Origin: Candidatus Pantoea floridensis
GTDB lineage: Bacteria; Pseudomonadota; Gammaproteobacteria; Enterobacterales; Enterobacteriaceae
NCBI RefSeq assembly: GCF_900215435.1
Contig: NZ_OCMY01000001.1
Location: forward strand, 4,154,001 to 4,218,000
Reading direction: 5' to 3'
Length of the DNA stretch: 64,000 bases
Notes under the pieces: generated by a model
Databases searched by the model: none
What the model saw: only the letters and a program-made list of their open reading frames with translations
What the model was told of the DNA's origin: nothing
Part shown: positions 63,596 through 64,000 of the stretch, one piece after another
Layout of the letters: each line of letters begins with the position of its first letter
Numbering within the stretch: the stretch's first letter is position 1
Position numbers and translations under genes: made by a program

Positions 63596-64000
63596 TTATC
63601 CCTGCAACAGTTTTACCAATAAAGAGCCGCTATAGAGCGCGTCTTTGATCAGCGCCGCGCCGCCAAAAGTGCCAGGATCGTTGAAAGCCGTTGGCGTGAG
63701 CTGGATTTCACGGCTGTACGCGGGCAATGCCTGCTGACGAATGGTACTACTCACCGCCGGAAACAGAACGTCAGAAGCCTGGTTGAGCGGAGAACCGATA
63801 AGTATTTGTTGAGGATTAAAGATGTTGACCATCATTGCTAGCATGCGGCCTATATGATGACCCACTCCGGCAATGACATCGCGCGCCAGACGATCGCCCT
63901 GCTGGGCTGCCGAGCACAGGCTTGCGATGGTCAAAGGTGCATCATGCAACAAACTTTCTGGCTGCGACGGCAAACGCTGCGCCGTCAGGTTCAGCAGACT
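63596..64000 (-). CDS. mlc: Mlc/DgsA glucose-responsive repressor, 3' part
   Basis: The last 134 residues of a ROK-family repressor; the gene continues beyond the window. GVGHHIGRMLAMMVNIFNPQQILIGSPL and the final SGSLLVKLLQG (in parts) match the C-terminus of E. coli Mlc very closely. Mlc represses ptsG, manXYZ and its own gene, and is sequestered by dephosphorylated EIICB-Glc. The N-terminal HTH is not in view. Confidence 0.93.
   Translation of the reverse strand, partial: SLLNLTAQRLPSQPESLLHDAPLTIASLCSAAQQGDRLARDVIAGVGHHIGRMLAMMVNIFNPQQILIGSPLNQASDVLFPAVSSTIRQQALPAYSREIQLTPTAFNDPGTFGGAALIKDALYSGSLLVKLLQG

Overview
The window looks like chromosome of a Pantoea- or Erwinia-like member of the Enterobacterales. 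Several products closely resemble Escherichia/Salmonella proteins (OsmB, YdfG, Dcp, YnfA/B/D, YciT, YbiU, Mlc, OsmU-type betaine transporter), and the right end keeps the enterobacterial dcp-ydfG-ynfAB-ynfD-osmU-ynfK-mlc neighbourhood. Base composition is mostly moderate to GC-rich, with AT-richer patches around the second HipBA module and the genes at 15.5-17.5 kb. No rRNA, tRNA, CRISPR array, transposase or prophage gene was recognised.

Layout. 0.5-2.1 kb: a HipB/HipA-type module, then a secreted YceI protein. 2.8-7.5 kb: a beta-glucoside/chitobiose-type PTS operon (EIIB, EIIA, GH4 phospho-glucosidase, EIIC) read leftward, divergent from an RpiR-family regulator with two HTH domains. 7.6-15.4 kb: a short pilin-like protein, an EvgS/EvgA-type phosphorelay and a large autotransporter. 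15.6-18.7 kb: a TPR-like protein, an HxlR regulator divergent from an NmrA-like reductase, osmB and a YoaK-type membrane protein. 18.9-29.6 kb: an erythritol-type catabolic locus, with a leftward ABC transporter set plus DUF2291 protein and DeoR regulator, and a rightward eryABCD set. 29.7-31.3 kb: a second, AT-richer HipBA-type module. 31.4-33.4 kb: yciT and ybiU. 33.8-42.5 kb: a second, unassigned polyol-type operon (binding protein, ABC ATPase, permease, SorC regulator, GlpD-like dehydrogenase, LsrF-like class I aldolase, FGGY kinase), followed by a small cupin. 43-44 kb: an Xre-RES toxin-antitoxin pair. 44-45.5 kb: a PAP2 acid phosphatase and a cysteine-rich secreted protein. 45.8-55 kb: hpxO, dcp and a guaD-xdhABC purine operon. 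55.4-58.8 kb: ydfG, ynfA, ynfB, ynfD and a DHA2 MFS exporter. 59.2-62.7 kb: an OsmU-type glycine betaine ABC transporter. 62.8-64 kb: ynfK and the 3' part of mlc/dgsA.

How the genes work together. The ery locus should import a tetritol, phosphorylate it (EryA), oxidise it (EryB) and epimerise it (EryC). The two later isomerases of the Brucella route (EryH, EryI) are not in the window. The 33.8-42.5 kb operon combines an ery-like kinase and flavin dehydrogenase with an lsr-like regulator and class I aldolase. It predicts a route polyol -> polyol phosphate -> ketose 1-phosphate -> DHAP + aldehyde and is the best candidate for an undescribed pathway. GuaD, XdhABC and HpxO together would take guanine through xanthine and urate to 5-hydroxyisourate.

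Non-coding structure. A dispersed palindromic repeat (GGTCGCCAT-N2-ATGGCGACC, often with a GTGCGCAT/ATGCGCAC partner) occurs four times at gene ends, and one copy shows compensatory base changes. Paired operator candidates lie upstream of the PTS operon, the second hip module, the second polyol operon, the Xre-RES module and the guaD operon.
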